DNA from: Loxodes magnus
Lineage: Eukaryota; Ciliophora; Karyorelictea; Loxodida; Loxodidae
Length of the DNA stretch: 64,000 nucleotides
Direction: 5' to 3'
Assembly (NCBI GenBank): GCA_946699065.1
Contig: CAMPDV010000260.1
Coordinates: 1-64,000 of the forward strand
Shown here: in pieces, positions 26,205-37,489 of the stretch
Layout: the number at the start of each line of letters is the position of its first letter
Position numbering within the stretch: position 1 is the stretch's first letter
Translations under genes and position numbers: made by a program
The notes under the pieces: model-generated
Told to the model about the DNA's origin: nothing
Databases searched by the model: none
Seen by the model: the letters and a program-made list of their open reading frames with translations, nothing else

Positions 26205-26834
26205 TTTATTTTATAATAATAGTATTATGAAAAGTTTAATTTCTAACGATTTTAATTTTTTACTTTAATTGCGTTATATTAATTCTTTTAGTCGTTTGGT
26301 ATCATATGATTTGTAATGCTTTATTAATTTTACTCTTCTATGATATTCTAAGCAATTATTCTTCTCTTACTTTTTGATTATTTTCTTTACTTTTTAAATT
26401 TTTACGTCCAAATTTTATGAAAATGGGTTTTTCTCATAGCAAAAGTTTCTAAAGAAACATATTTTTTTAATATTTTTAGATCATTAAGAACCTTTTTATT
26501 TATTTAGTAAATTTTATAGTTCATTTTCTTTATTTTTAATTACTTATTCATTTAAATATTTTTTAGTCTATAATTCAGTAATTTTTGCTTCTTCTTTTCT
26601 TAGTTTCTGTTTTTATAGAAATGAGTTCGTTTACTTAATCTTTGATTTTTTTAATTTGCTTGAAATATTTTATTTTATGATCTATTCGTTTAATAAGATA
26701 TAGAAGTAACTTAATTTGATAATATATTATTCTTAATATTACATAATAAAATGGCTTGTACGAAATAACAGAACTTTGAACAAAACATTTAAACAGGAAA
26801 ATTCTTTAAAAAATAAAAAAGCGAAATAATTACA
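26205..26834. other. Divergent intergenic region between gene B and gag-like ORF
   Basis: 630 bases, A/T-rich, between two divergently transcribed frames (B minus, gag-like ORF plus), so promoters for both would be here. Some open stretches exist (mirror 57,190-57,600 reads hydrophilic on plus), but no conserved motif supports a gene. Confidence 0.4.
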
Positions 26835-27599
26835 ATGAGTGAAAGTGAGAAATATGATTGATATGACGAACATTAACCACTTGGAAATCCAGAACTAAAA
26901 AAACTTCCAACACAAACTCAAATAGAAATATTATCTAAGTCATTAAAAGAGTTTATGTTTAAAAATAGATACCTCACTGATAAAGTAGAAAAATTAGAAA
27001 AACTAATAACGTCTTTACTTGAGAAGCAATATTAATAATCATAAGAAATAGAAAACAAACTGGAACAAAGAATTCTTTAAATTTAATAATAAATTCAGGT
27101 AACGCTATTTTCGATTTAACAGAATTAATCAGATCCTATGGAAATAGAAAATTAAGTCTCAAATTAAAATAAACAGTAAACGTTTATTTAAAGTAAGTAG
27201 TAAATTTAAATTAAGTAAGTGTTACAGGAATAATAGTTTAAAAGAAGAATAAAATGGTACGTGTGCAATAAATAACACCAATGAAAATACTGCTACTAAC
27301 TAAGCGAAATTTAAAGAAAGAATAAATAAGATATTTTTTAAAAAATATTTAAGATATATCCAACAAAAAGCGGGAAAATTTATAGAAAAAAATTCTTGAA
27401 CTCAAATCTTAATCCTTGGATAAATAATTAGGAACACTACGTACAAGACCAAAACTATTCAGAATATTAAAGGATGGTGCACTAATGAAGGGCTACACCG
27501 CCTGACTAAGCCTAGTAGAAATTCAAGACAAACTAATGGAGACAAGCTGATAGAATAGGCCAGATGGCAGACTACTAAGATTTTAACAAAGTTTTTTAA
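26835..27599 (+). CDS. Gag-like coiled-coil + zinc-knuckle ORF G (left arm)
   Basis: 254 codons from ATG 26,835, starting MSESEKYDWYDEHQPLG (Trp is TGA). A leucine-rich coiled coil (KVEKLEKLITSLLEK, near residues 55-70) and a Gln-rich stretch follow. A CCHC-like cluster lies at residues 141-153 with spacing x2-x3-x4 (W-YV-C-NKQ-H-QWKY-C), the first Cys being replaced by TGG in both arms. After that come YPTKSGKIYRKKF and a Trp-rich basic tail. The frame reaches TTT-TAA at 27,597, the same kind of ending as the ORF at 36,291, so TAA is the likely stop. This is the organisation of retrotransposon gag/ORF1 nucleic-acid-binding proteins. The altered first Cys suggests a decaying or divergent knuckle. 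Confidence 0.65.
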
Positions 27600-27850
27600 C
27601 TATTTGTTTATGAAAAAAAAATTTAAATCTTATTTAATATATTAATAAGAACCTTTTCTAGAATGTTGATATAAAAACTCTTTATAGTCAATAAAAAAGT
27701 AAATGTAAATTAATTAAACTTAGATTACTACTCTAATGACATAAAAAAGAAAAATAATTTAATATGCATAAAAGAAAACAGCAACATCAGGAAAAATAAT
27801 AATAAAATATAAGTAAAAAAGAGAAAATTTAAACTAAATAAAATTTTTTT

Positions 27851-28275
27851 AGAATAAATAAATATTATTATAGAGCGCGTAGCATCTCGTTGGCGCGCAT
27901 CTCTTTTAATATTGATATTTAAAATAAAAAAAGTGTTCTCATACTTCTTGCTATCATTCAAGCTGTCCAATAAGTACCATCAGCTTCTTCAAATGGGGAA
28001 TCTGCTTATTTTTAATTATTCTTGAATCTTGAACCAAATATTCCAATCTTCTTGAATAAGATCTATATAAGAATTATTTATTAAGTCATTAGTTAGAAGA
28101 TCCGTCAGTAAAAAATTCATACTGCTAGCGAGAATCCTCGAGCAAGTTAGGCTTATCTCTTTCTAGCTTTTCCACCCTTCCTCGTAGCGGCATCTAGTGT
28201 GAAATTACTCGCAATGCAGTATATACTGCACCAGATTACCTATTATTTCTACTGACCTCAGCCGATATCCATTTT
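27851..28275 (-). mobile_element. SINE-like retroposon (left arm), full length
   Basis: Antisense full-length copy, present at the same place in both arms (right copy 55,539-55,962), so it predates the inverted duplication. In sense order: head with aggtaatctggtgcag and the perfect palindrome tgcagtat/atactgca, then gaaagggtggaaaagc, gattccccatttg, the 3' hairpin gcgcgccaacgagatgctacgcgc, and a tail of ATTTATTTA. Confidence 0.85.
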
Positions 28276-28384
28276 ATTATGATAATAAAATTAAAAGAAG
28301 CGAAATGAAAAATGTTTTAATACTATTAAACTAATAATTATTTATTATATATAAAATAATTTAAACATTTATAATTTGCTCTAG

Positions 28385-28628
28385 TACGTGAGAAACCAAT
28401 TTTTGTCATTGTAGATTGCATTTCCAGTACTCTCGAAATGGATACAACCACGGATAAGTAAGAATGTGCTCTTTGTTTGATTAGTCTTATTTATTTGAGA
28501 ATTCTCTCTAAGGGTATGAGATGCTGACTAATTGTCATTGATAATTCTCCTAGCTTTACATGTCGCTAATCCATGCAGGAGTTGGAAAATAACTAAAGAT
28601 TAGACTGTGATCAACTATAATTATTATT
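28385..28628 (+). mobile_element. SINE-head-like segment, older copy (left arm)
   Basis: Shares with the family head the order gcatttc...gtactctcg...ggatac(a)accacgga...aagtaagaatgtgctc and the later gagaattctctctaagggtatgag block. The 3' half and tail are missing. Present in both arms (right copy 55,195-55,440, minus). Confidence 0.55.
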
Positions 28629-28999
28629 ATATATATTTTAAAACCGCCATATTTGTTCGAAGGTGAACAACAAGGTCGTCTTCATCAGAGGTTGGGGAAT
28701 TTAAGTACCCATAATTGACACATGTCGTCCTCTGCTTTGGTGATGCAATGAGACGCAACCCTACCATGTCCTTGAACCTCCAGCAAGTATTAAAGATTAC
28801 GAGTATTCTAAAATTATATCAGTATTGAACATTTTTATCAGTACTGAATAATTATACCAGTATTGAACAAGGTTTATCAGTATCTGATAATTTTATCAGT
28901 AACAAACATTCCTGTCAGTATGAAACATTTTTTTAAAGAGCTGCGCACCAACGAGAGTGCTACGCGCTCTATAATAAAATTTATTTATTTATTTATTTA
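28629..28999 (+). mobile_element. 371-bp SINE-like insertion, left arm only
   Basis: The right arm reads straight across (cagtgatcaactataattattatttagaag in reverse), while the left arm carries 371 extra bases between the attatt and tttagaag sequences. The insert ends with the family 3' hairpin (gagctgcgcacc...tgctacgcgctc) and about six TTTA/ATTT units, but its 5' two thirds are unlike the other copies. They contain a run of six loosely repeated 20-22-bp units of the type ttttatcagtattgaaca (about 28,810-28,940). It is therefore a distinct subfamily sharing only the 3' end, and a recent insertion. Confidence 0.85.
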
Positions 29000-29146
29000 T
29001 TTAGAAGAATTTAATTCGACTATGCCATTTAGCACAATAATTGGTACTCCTCTTATCCCTTTTAACTCCAGCCTTCTTAAAGAAATTCAAGAATATTAAA
29101 AGAAATTATTCAATTTTGATTCTAAAAAGGGAGAAAAGAAGATAAT

Positions 29147-29290
29147 ATGATCCAACGAAGGAAAATAAAGCAAGATAATGTGGATCAAAGAGACCAGATG
29201 AAACTAGAATCATTTCATACTATTACAAAGAATAAAATTTGGTTTCTTTTACTAATAACTGTGATCCTAATAATGATGGTAGCATATTAA
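29147..29290 (+). CDS. Small ORF with C-terminal TM (left arm)
   Basis: 48 codons, MIQRRKIKQDNVDQRDQMKL..., ending in a hydrophobic run (WFLLLITVILIMMVAY) and TAA. A short basic segment followed by a terminal TM gives a tail-anchored-type layout, as in SNAREs, but no SNARE motif can be shown. The right copy (54,897-55,040) has the same length with substitutions that keep the TM. It may be the last exon of a longer gene: an upstream frame from 29,021 (MPFSTIIGTPLIPF) is coding-like in another phase. Confidence 0.35.
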   Translation: MIQRRKIKQDNVDQRDQMKLESFHTITKNKIWFLLLITVILIMMVAY

Positions 29291-29922
29291 TTTATTAAAT
29301 TAATTTATTATAATATACTTAACAGAAAATAATTTAATCACTTAAAATTAAATTTTAAAGTAATAGTAAATTTATTTAACTAATTTAAAAATATCTTAAG
29401 AAATATATTGAAAAGTTACTAGATTAATATTTTAAATTTTTGTAACTAAATTTATTTAAGTATTATGCTCTCTATATTACTATATTTATATATTTTTAAT
29501 TAAAATAAAAATAGATTAAAATTTAATTGTATAACTTAAAGATAGATAATTTATATTATAACTAATTATATAAATTTAAGGTAATATTTTACTATTAAAT
29601 ATATTTATTTTTCTATAAGTTTAAAATAATGATTATTATAGATTAAATTGAAGGTACAAACTGGAAATTTATTATTTAAATATTTCCTTTTTAAAGTTTT
29701 AGATAACTAAACCATATTATAATTTTAATCTGATATTATAAAATATAAAAATGCTTCTACAGTTTTTAGATATTTCTTTTAATAAAAAATATATTTTTAG
29801 GTTTTATAATTTTTATTACAAATATTTAGAAATAGTAAAAAGAAGGAAATAAAAAGGTTAGAAAGATCAAGTGTATATATTTAGATAATCTGGAAATAAA
29901 TTTTAATTATTAGTAGATATAT
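29291..29922. other. Very AT-rich spacer, nothing recognised
   Basis: About 630 bases of A/T-rich DNA, mirrored at 54,256-54,896 with substitutions. No feature seen. Confidence 0.6.
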
Positions 29923-30770
29923 TTATAGTAATAAGAACAATGAATTAGCGTAATGTCTACCCTTATTGGTTAATTACGGATAGTCTGAACGTTGCTAATA
30001 ATCCGCAGTTTTCTTTTTCAGGATAAATTTCTTCAATTACATATTTATTTGTTATGATTTGACTCTTCTTTATGATTGGAATCTTACTCCAGTTTCAGTC
30101 TTTTCCAAATATTAGTCAAGTCCTTCTCTCAGAAGCATTAATAGTATCTTCTAGAAACTGATCTCGATTGTATATTTTTCTATTGAATACTTCTCTGTTT
30201 GCAGTGCAGTATAGTTTGGTTGCTTTTTTTTTTAATTTTTATTTTTGAATTCTAATTTTTTTTCCTGAATTTATTTGCAGTTTATATATATGTTCCGTCT
30301 TAAAATAGTAAAACACCTTTTCTTGCAATTCTTCGTATCTTGACTTATTTTTTGACATTTGTAACTTTTTTTCTGATTCTAAAAGTTTTCATTTCTGTTA
30401 TTCTACATCAATAGGATCATTGCGAAAGAAAAGAAGCTATTCAGAATTATTCTGATTATTAATTCCTTTTATTTTAGCGCTACTCTTTCTAATTCTTGGT
30501 TAAATCGAGATGTTGAGGCCAAGATGTTTAATTCCGTTTTTAATCGATGTTTTTCATTTTATATTTACTGCATAGTATAAGTTAGAGAATTGATTCACTA
30601 ATTTAAGTCTTAGAATTGCTGCTATATCTTTCTGTTTTCTGTTTCTAAAGAGTAAATTTCAAGGAGGGGGCTTTATTAATTGATGTCATATTAGTTTTTA
30701 GTTGGTTATTTCTTAGGATACATTTTATATCATAATATTTTATTTCTTTACAGCAATATATTTTTTCCAT
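29923..30770 (-). pseudogene. Gag-like ORF E (left arm), frameshifted copy
   Basis: Mirror of 53,407-54,255. Relative to that copy it has lost an AT dinucleotide inside the knuckle-like segment (TEHIYKLQ instead of TGHIYINC) and differs by another single base elsewhere, so the C-terminal part is out of phase. Confidence 0.5.
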
Positions 30771-31242
30771 TTTGTTATTCTATTTTTTTGTTTTATTTCA
30801 ACGTAATATCATAGTATATTAATAATTCTATAGTTATTTATCTAGAAATATAAATTCTAATAACTTTTAATCTTAAATATTCTACTAAAACTGTACAATA
30901 TCTCAGATTATTTCCCTCCAATTCTTTTTCCAATCAGATTTCTCTCAATATTAAGCCGAAATGATACAAAGCTAACACTACTCTTAAGTTTACTTAACTT
31001 ATTTCATAATTTTTTATTTTCAAAACCTTTTAGATTTTTATAAAAAAGCCCTTTCATTAACTTACAAAAATACTAAAACAAATACACCAACAATTTGATT
31101 CTTAAATCTTAAATATAATAAAAGTTGATCCTACTATATTAAATACTTTACTAATACTTGAAATATTATTTAAAGAGATATATCTTAAATAATCATTTTA
31201 TATTAATTTTATATTTATTAAGAATTAAATCATTTATTAATG
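30771..31242. other. AT-rich spacer, nothing recognised
   Basis: Lies between minus-strand genes D and E, mirrored at 52,938-53,406. It contains the region just downstream of gene D, where no TGA closes the D frame for a long way. No gene seen. Confidence 0.5.
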
Positions 31243-33464
31243 TTAAGATTTATTAAGTTTTTCCACTTCTACGTATTTGAGAATTTGTTTATCTAACAAG
31301 TTATATAATTTCAAATCTATTGGATTTACTTATTTTTTATTGGTAACTTCATTACAGAATGCAAAAACTTTTTCCAACTCTTTGATGTTTCTATAATTTT
31401 ACTCTCAAGCGTCTTTGTTGTAAGTTAGAGATGGAGTCAAAATAAAGTCATTTTAACTTTGTGAAACTGATTCTTAAATTTTTATTTTTGGTTTAGATAT
31501 ATAGTTAAAAACTACTAATTGTTCCTCATTAAAGAAGATGGCTTTTAACTTATCAATTTCAATCATCTTTTTAACTAAAAAGTTTGCTTCTAAATAATCA
31601 TACAAAGTCTCTCTTGCTTTATCAAAAGCTTCAATTTCTCTTCGTTTTTTCTTTTTACATTTTTATTGATGTTTCGTTTTTTTGAATATACTAATAAATT
31701 CATAAAAATAGTATTTTAAAAAATTTAATTTCAGGCTATCTGCTTTTTATGTTTTATTTTTCAGTTACTAGTTCATTTATTCGTTTGCCTTTCTAATATT
31801 TAATGTATAACTTTGATTCTATTTATCTTAAAAAGAAGATGATATAACCTCCTAGCTTGCTTTTAATTTTTTTTCTTGACTCATTTCTTCGCAACTCGTC
31901 TTAATATTTCCTCTCTGTGATTTTTAAAGTTAATCCTTTTCCTCTGTAATGATTGAATTTAATGGTATTAAATTTTAAGTTTCATTCAATTTTCGGCTAG
32001 AATCTAAAGTATCACCAAAAGTTTTTTCAAGTTAGTTACTTGAAGTTTCTTCTATTTACTTCATTTCTATCAAATTCTCTTTTGGTCCAAGCACAATTAG
32101 TTTATTTTCTTTACTAGTAGGTTGTTGGTTATTAAAATCATAGCTTTGACTTAATTAATAAGTAGCTTTAATTTCGTTTTCTGTCTATAAGTAAGTTTCT
32201 TTCTCATCTGAATAAGGAGCTACTATTGCTGTTTATTTGTTCGTCTGTTTTTTGAGAGCGTTTTTGAACTCCGAATTTTCTTAAAAATACTCTTGTCCTT
32301 TCTCAATTTCAGCCTTCTCATTAGACACCTAAGCAAAATCCTCTACTCTTTGGATAGAATTGATTTTGTTGATTTAATCTCTTTCACTTGCTTCTTTTTT
32401 ATCTTAATCTCCTACAGAATCTTAAATATCGAAAATATCATTAATAAATATATATGCCAAAGTAAACTTCGAATATATTTTTACCATAAACTAGCATGCT
32501 ATAATTATTATACTCAGAACACCACCAATTTGTGAGATTACATCTTAGATCTTTTTGTATCTTCTCTTATACTAAACAACATTATCAAAGGAAAATATAT
32601 CAAGTTCAAAAATATAAGGATTGTCTAGCTTATTGTTTGAAATTGAATCTTCTTAACTTCTTTCTACAATAACATCTCGTTTAGTCTGCAGATCCTCTAT
32701 AATAAAGCCACTATCGTTTCTACTTCTACTGGCTTAAAAAAGATGTTAGTCTACTTGGAAGTATAAATATCAAGCCTTCAATAGAAGCCACTAAACTTGT
32801 TTTATATAGGATTATCATAGTTTTAAATATCGATAATTTTATCAGCGAAGAATATAAAAAAGTAAAGGCCTCCTTGAACAATTTTTTCAATCTCTTCTAG
32901 TGGAGCGCATTTAACATTTGACGTTGTAGAATTTTAGCACATTTATAGTTTTATCTATATTCCACTCATCTAATCTTCATTATAATACCCTCCTAATTCA
33001 AAACTCTCTAAGTCCAAACAGGTACTTAGATTAGGATTTCGGTTAGTTTTATTATATTATGCTTCTAAGCCTTTGAAAAAGCTTGCGTTACAATGCTTTG
33101 TAGAAATATTCGGATAAGAAAAGCTAAAAAAATCTTTTTTTATATATTTAGCTTCAAAGGTAAAATAAACAGGTGAAAGAAGAATGTTGTCAGTGGCATT
33201 CGATAAGGCAAATGAAAAGCTGTAATTATTAATTCCAATATATTGTCAAGGTCTATTTTCTTACTATACTGTCTAATAAAAAACATTTGGATTCTTTCTA
33301 AACATCATATCTCATCCCATATTTATAAAAGCAAGGATAAAGAGTACATATGTGCATATGGATAAGCAAGCTCCTAAGGTCGTATAGAACCCTCTAGTTC
33401 TCTTGTATTACAAAGAGATTTGTGTAGGATAAATATCTAAATAGCTTATAAGACTTAACGACAT
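31243..33464 (-). pseudogene. Two-TM protein family member D (left arm), one-base deletion
   Basis: Mirror of 50,715-52,937. The copies are colinear and nearly identical at both ends, with clusters of amino-acid changes (for example NATDN against NNANS near residue 90). At 32,715/32,716 one base is missing within the codons for the conserved ETD motif (GAAACGATAG against GAAACTGATAG), shifting the frame at about residue 250. Everything else stays in phase. A single-read or assembly error cannot be excluded. Confidence 0.8.
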
Positions 33465-33969
33465 TTTACTTTTGATTATCTTTTATTTATTGATAATTTA
33501 AGAAAATTAAATATACAAGCATACCATTTTTAAATTCTACGCCTAATATATTCAATATACTTATCAAATCTCATTAAGCAAGAAATAGAGTTGACTTCGT
33601 TTTTAATGGCATTTTGAGAATTTGGTAAATCAATATACTTGATTTTTATATTAGGTTTACTCTTGAGTATGTGATTGAATAAATTGGTAGCGTTTTCTTA
33701 TTATTTATTGAGATATTTCGTAAATTATCGGAGTTCTCAAAAAATAGCCACAAGCTATTTTAAAAGTTGTCTATTTCAGGTCTATCTCAATGAGTGTATT
33801 CGACATTTAAAATCTTTGATTTCTAGTTTTCTCATTAGTACTTTTTAATTTTCCTCTCATGATGACTAGAGATATTTAGAATTTAGAGTATCTTTAGGAA
33901 GCATATTATGATGTATTAAAAAGGAAAGATATATACCAAAATAATAAATGAAATATAAAGATTAGAATA
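33465..33969. other. Intergenic region upstream of D (left arm)
   Basis: About 500 bases of A/T-rich sequence, mirrored at 50,216-50,714. It lies upstream of gene D, so it probably contains its promoter. No recognised element. Confidence 0.45.
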
Positions 33970-34439
33970 TATTAATGTAGTTCTAGTATGTCTTCTCAGA
34001 TTTATTTAATAAGCTAATTCTGCTTACATTGTGAAAGACCTTTAAATATATATTTCGTTTGAGAGTTTTGAGTTGATAACTTGTTACAATAAAAGATTCC
34101 TTGAACTGGCTTATTTTCTATAAGTTTTATCTCCGTTAATGGGAGAAACTGCTTTAGCTATATTCATTTATGAGTTCTCCATTTTAATAAAACTGGTGAT
34201 AATCAAGTGAATTTTTGATAATCCTAAGTCGAGTCTAAATAAGAAAATATTACTACAAATTTCTATGTAAACTAAACGAAGAACTAAGGAAGATTTGTAT
34301 CTCTATCTATCACATATTACTATGATTTGTAATCAAGTTGGAGAGTAAAAATTAGCTTGTCCTTATAAATAGTTTTATGTCAATATTCCAAACTTAAAAG
34401 ATAGTTTCGGAAACTCGTTTTTATTTCATCAGTCTAATG
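33970..34439 (-). CDS. Unrecognised open frame L (left arm)
   Basis: From ATG 34,439 on the minus strand the frame begins MKQKRVSETIFQVWNIDIK. It continues for about 155 codons with one TGA (NMWQIE) and a moderately varied composition (YQNGELINEYSQSSFS, KESFIVTSYQLKTL). It has no known motif. It is conserved in the mirror copy at 49,749-50,215, but long frames arise easily when only TGA is a potential stop, so coding status is uncertain. Confidence 0.3.
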
Positions 34440-35179
34440 CTATTAAAAAAAGAGCTATCATTTTTATTTAAACTATCCTTTAATCTTTTTTCTCTTTTTT
34501 CTCCATTTAAATTTAAGTTAAGTTATATTTGCTAATAAAATAATTGCCTGCATGGACTCAAAGTCCAATAAATAATATCTTTTTATTATTTTATTTTCTC
34601 TATTTTTCTTCAAAATATTTACTCCAATTTCAAGAGATATACAGCAGACTTTCTTTCTTTAAGTATTTAATTTTCCCTATTTTTGTTAATCCAAAATTTA
34701 GATTATTCTTTTTAATGAGTATCAATTTTACTAAGTTAATTACTTACTTTTACTTCTAAATTCTCTTTTACTTTCTAACGAATGAAAATAAGCTATAAAT
34801 GCTTTATTTTTATAGATGCTAATTTTTTTCAACTTGCTTAAACCTAAAATGAACGGTAGTTATTTAATTAGATTTAGTCTCTTTTTAAGGTTTAAAATTT
34901 AGCTCTAAAAATTTAAGTCTTTAGACTAAAGAATCAACTGCTTTTTTTTGCTATTCATAACTCTTAAATTACTCCTAGATGATTAACACCAAGATTGCAT
35001 GATAATGAGTCATCAGATTGAAGCTTTCCAACGAATCCCTCTAACTTTATTTATCCTTTTTTCCTTAAATCCCTTAGATCTTTTTATATATAAGTATCTA
35101 ATTAGATTAAAACTCTTTCAATTAATTAGATCTAGAATCTAGTTATCTGGTATATTTTAAACTAAACAGACAAATGAGA
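34440..35179. other. AT-rich intergenic DNA (left arm)
   Basis: About 740 bases between open frames L and M. No supported feature. Mirrored, with several small differences, at 49,031-49,748. Confidence 0.45.
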
Positions 35180-35640
35180 TATAGAATAATGTCATTTCAT
35201 TATAGCAAAGAAATTTTAAGAGTCAATTATAGGGATAAGACATACAGATCAACCCATTGCTAAAGCAGCTTGAAAAAGATAGTTAATATCTGAGAAGGTA
35301 TTAAAAACAGACCTTGAAGAAGATACTTTAATACTACAGGCTAAAATCTTTGCTACTTTTGATAATCAAATTAATAGAGAGCTAGATTTTGAGTTATATG
35401 GCTTTACATATACTTAGATTTAAAATTTTACATAGAGATTATCTTATATTATCATACCTTAGTAGAGGCTTTAATTTTATGATTACTAAGTATTTATTTA
35501 GTAAATATGGTGGTATCTGTTTGTAGAAATTTATAAGTTTGATATCCCATTAAGTCCATTAAAGTCTATTTAGAATAAAAAACTCTAAGAGAGTAAGCTA
35601 TCACGAAACAATCCCAGCACATGATATTTACAAATAATTA
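35180..35640 (+). CDS. Unrecognised coding-like region M (left arm)
   Basis: One plus-strand phase reads as convincing soluble protein: FIIAKKFQESIIGIRHTDQP, then KTDLEEDTLILQAKIFATF and INRELDFELYGFTYTQ. Neither a start nor a stop is secure. No family recognised. The same phase is preserved in the mirror copy near 48,570-49,030 (minus), with only substitutions in the part compared. Confidence 0.35.
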
Positions 35641-36247
35641 ATCTTTTTTTCTTGATAATAAAAAGCTTTGATCAAAATATCGAAAAAGGATAAAAAAGAT
35701 ATATATAATAAATAAATACCTGTTATTAATGTATTTTTGAACATCAAAATAGGCTTTAATTAAGATATATAAAGTTTATTTAAACATATAAAGGTAAAAG
35801 GTTATATATAAAATTATGAATATGGTTCAAAAGTAAGAGAGTTATATATAGTAAGTTTAAATTATAAGTAAAATAATATTCTTAAGTCTTTAAATGCTAG
35901 TGCTATTTTCCTCTACTAAATACTTAGGATTTTATTTTAAAATATAATATAGTGTCATCATTAATGCTTTCTCTTACCTTTTTTCTTGTTTTTGCTCTTG
36001 TTTCTTTACTACTTAGTCTATATAAAACTATTTATCTCTTGTTGACTCTAAAATTTTATGAAGATTGCTTTGTAATTGATAAACATTAAGGTTTTGAAAA
36101 TTTACTTATATAACACTAGTAATATATTATAAAACGACTTATGTTGCATCTCTTTTTAGCCTCTATTTTCATATATAATATTTAGAGTTTAGCATTGCTC
36201 ACACAGACAACATATTAGGCAAAAGATTAATGAAAATCTTGAAGATC
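35641..36247. other. AT-rich intergenic DNA (left arm)
   Basis: About 600 bases up to the target site of the gag-like insertion. Nothing recognised apart from A/T-rich low complexity. Confidence 0.5.
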
Positions 36248-37129
36248 CTAATGCTTTATAATAATAATAATAATAATAGTAAACTAAATGTTAAAAAAAT
36301 GTTTTGGCATATTCTGGACTTTCAACCAGTTCCTGCCGCCATTTTTTTGACTCGGATGGATACCGCGACCATTTTTTTTATGTGGATGGTTACCACTGAT
36401 TGCTTTCAAAAGAGCGCATAGACAATTTTTATTTGTATATTCCTGTTGGAGTTATCCATAGAAAATTCAATGCTCTTCATGTTCTTTATTATACCTTTTC
36501 ATTTAATTTCTTTCATTCTCAGCATCTTCTTAATAAGTGGTAATTGGATTGGCAATGTCAACATTATTTTTTAATCTTCTTTTGACTAATATGTTTTTTA
36601 AATAGCTTATTTTCAATATTTTCTAGTCTTTTAATTAAGTTATTATCATATCTAATTTCTTTCTGTTCTTAAACACTTTATAATGGAGTGAAAGTTTTTT
36701 CAATTTCCATCTTTGATGTACGTTAAGATTTTTATTGCGATTACATTCAAAGTTGTTCTTCCGTTATTGCCTTGTTTTCTATTAGCTGATTCTTAAGGAT
36801 TTCCATTTCATTATTTTGCACGTCAATGTTTGTTGTAATTTCCCGTATTAATAAGTCTTAATTATATATTGTTTCTTCGTATCGGGATATAATTTTTTAC
36901 ATTTGTTCGATCTTTTGCCGTAGTTCCTCCGAAATATCTGATTTAATTTCCTCAGCTTGCAAAGTTCCGATCATTATTTTACCTTATGAGTCGGAACTTG
37001 ATTCTTCTTATTGTTTTTCTTTTTATCGAAGTACTTAAGCAGCCTTTTTCCGAGCATTGCTTATTTGATTTTTATTTAGTCTAATGTTCTGCTCCATCTT
37101 TTTTTTAAATTTTCATTCTAATGCTTTAT
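36248..37129 (-). mobile_element. Gag-only retroposon with 12-bp target duplication (left arm only)
   Basis: ctaatgctttat occurs at 36,248-36,259 and again at 37,118-37,129. In the right arm the corresponding place (about 47,918-47,942, reversed) has it once, so 858 bp (36,260-37,117) are an insertion. Read on the minus strand, the insert has about 20 bases of leader, one ORF of 268 codons, about 14 bases after its TAA, then a short (ATT)n tail (about seven units) joined to the duplication. Target duplication plus a simple-repeat tail fits target-primed reverse transcription, as for LINEs and SINEs (inference). No reverse transcriptase or endonuclease is encoded. Confidence 0.85.
36291..37097 (-). 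CDS. Gag-like CCHC zinc-knuckle protein of the inserted retroposon
   Basis: 268 codons from ATG 37,097 to TAA 36,291, filling the element. It has a basic/Gln-rich N-terminus (MEQNIRLNKNQISNARKK) and a long coiled coil around residues 50-130 (EELRQKIEQMQKIISRYEET). A perfect CCHC zinc knuckle lies at residues 179-192: CWHCQSNYHLLRRC, spacing C-x2-C-x4-H-x4-C, at 36,522-36,563. A basic Trp-rich tail follows (SNQWQPSTQKKWSRYP). Two Trp in and next to the knuckle are TGA codons. CCHC knuckles bind single-stranded nucleic acid in gag and ORF1 proteins. It is the cleanest member of a family with ORFs at 26,835, 53,407 and probably 20,891 and 63,166. Confidence 0.8.
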
Positions 37130-37489
37130 TAGTTGATAATTTAATGAAGTAAATAGAAGTCTTTTAAAATTTTAGTTCTAAGCTTCCTAAAATTCCTTTT
37201 TCAAGATATAGAAGTAGTGTTTTCTATCGTATACTAAAGCTATCTATTACTCTTAATTTAGAAAAGCTATATAAAATTTAATGTCTGATTGATATGATAA
37301 ATGTTTATTTTATCTAGGATTTTAACTAATTTCTTCTTATCACTTAGTATTAGTTGTAAAGATCAGAATCATGGGAATATTTTTTAGAATATGTACTTTA
37401 CTAGAGTAAACAGAAAACTTATTTAGCTTAATTTTTATTTTAACTAGATTGCTATTTTAATCTACTCTACATACTTGATGATCTTTTTT
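37130..37489. other. AT-rich intergenic DNA (left arm)
   Basis: About 360 bases between the gag-only element and the family relic, mirrored at 47,581-47,930. Nothing recognised. Confidence 0.5.

Noticed and set aside
32293..32535. 80-residue standard-code frame on plus, repeated at 51,645-51,887 on minus
   Set aside because: These are antisense shadows of gene D in the two palindrome arms. The similarity between them only reflects the inverted repeat.
36230..36421. 63-residue plus frame with poly-Asn
   Set aside because: It runs through the (AAT)n tail and the antisense of the gag-like ORF of the insertion.
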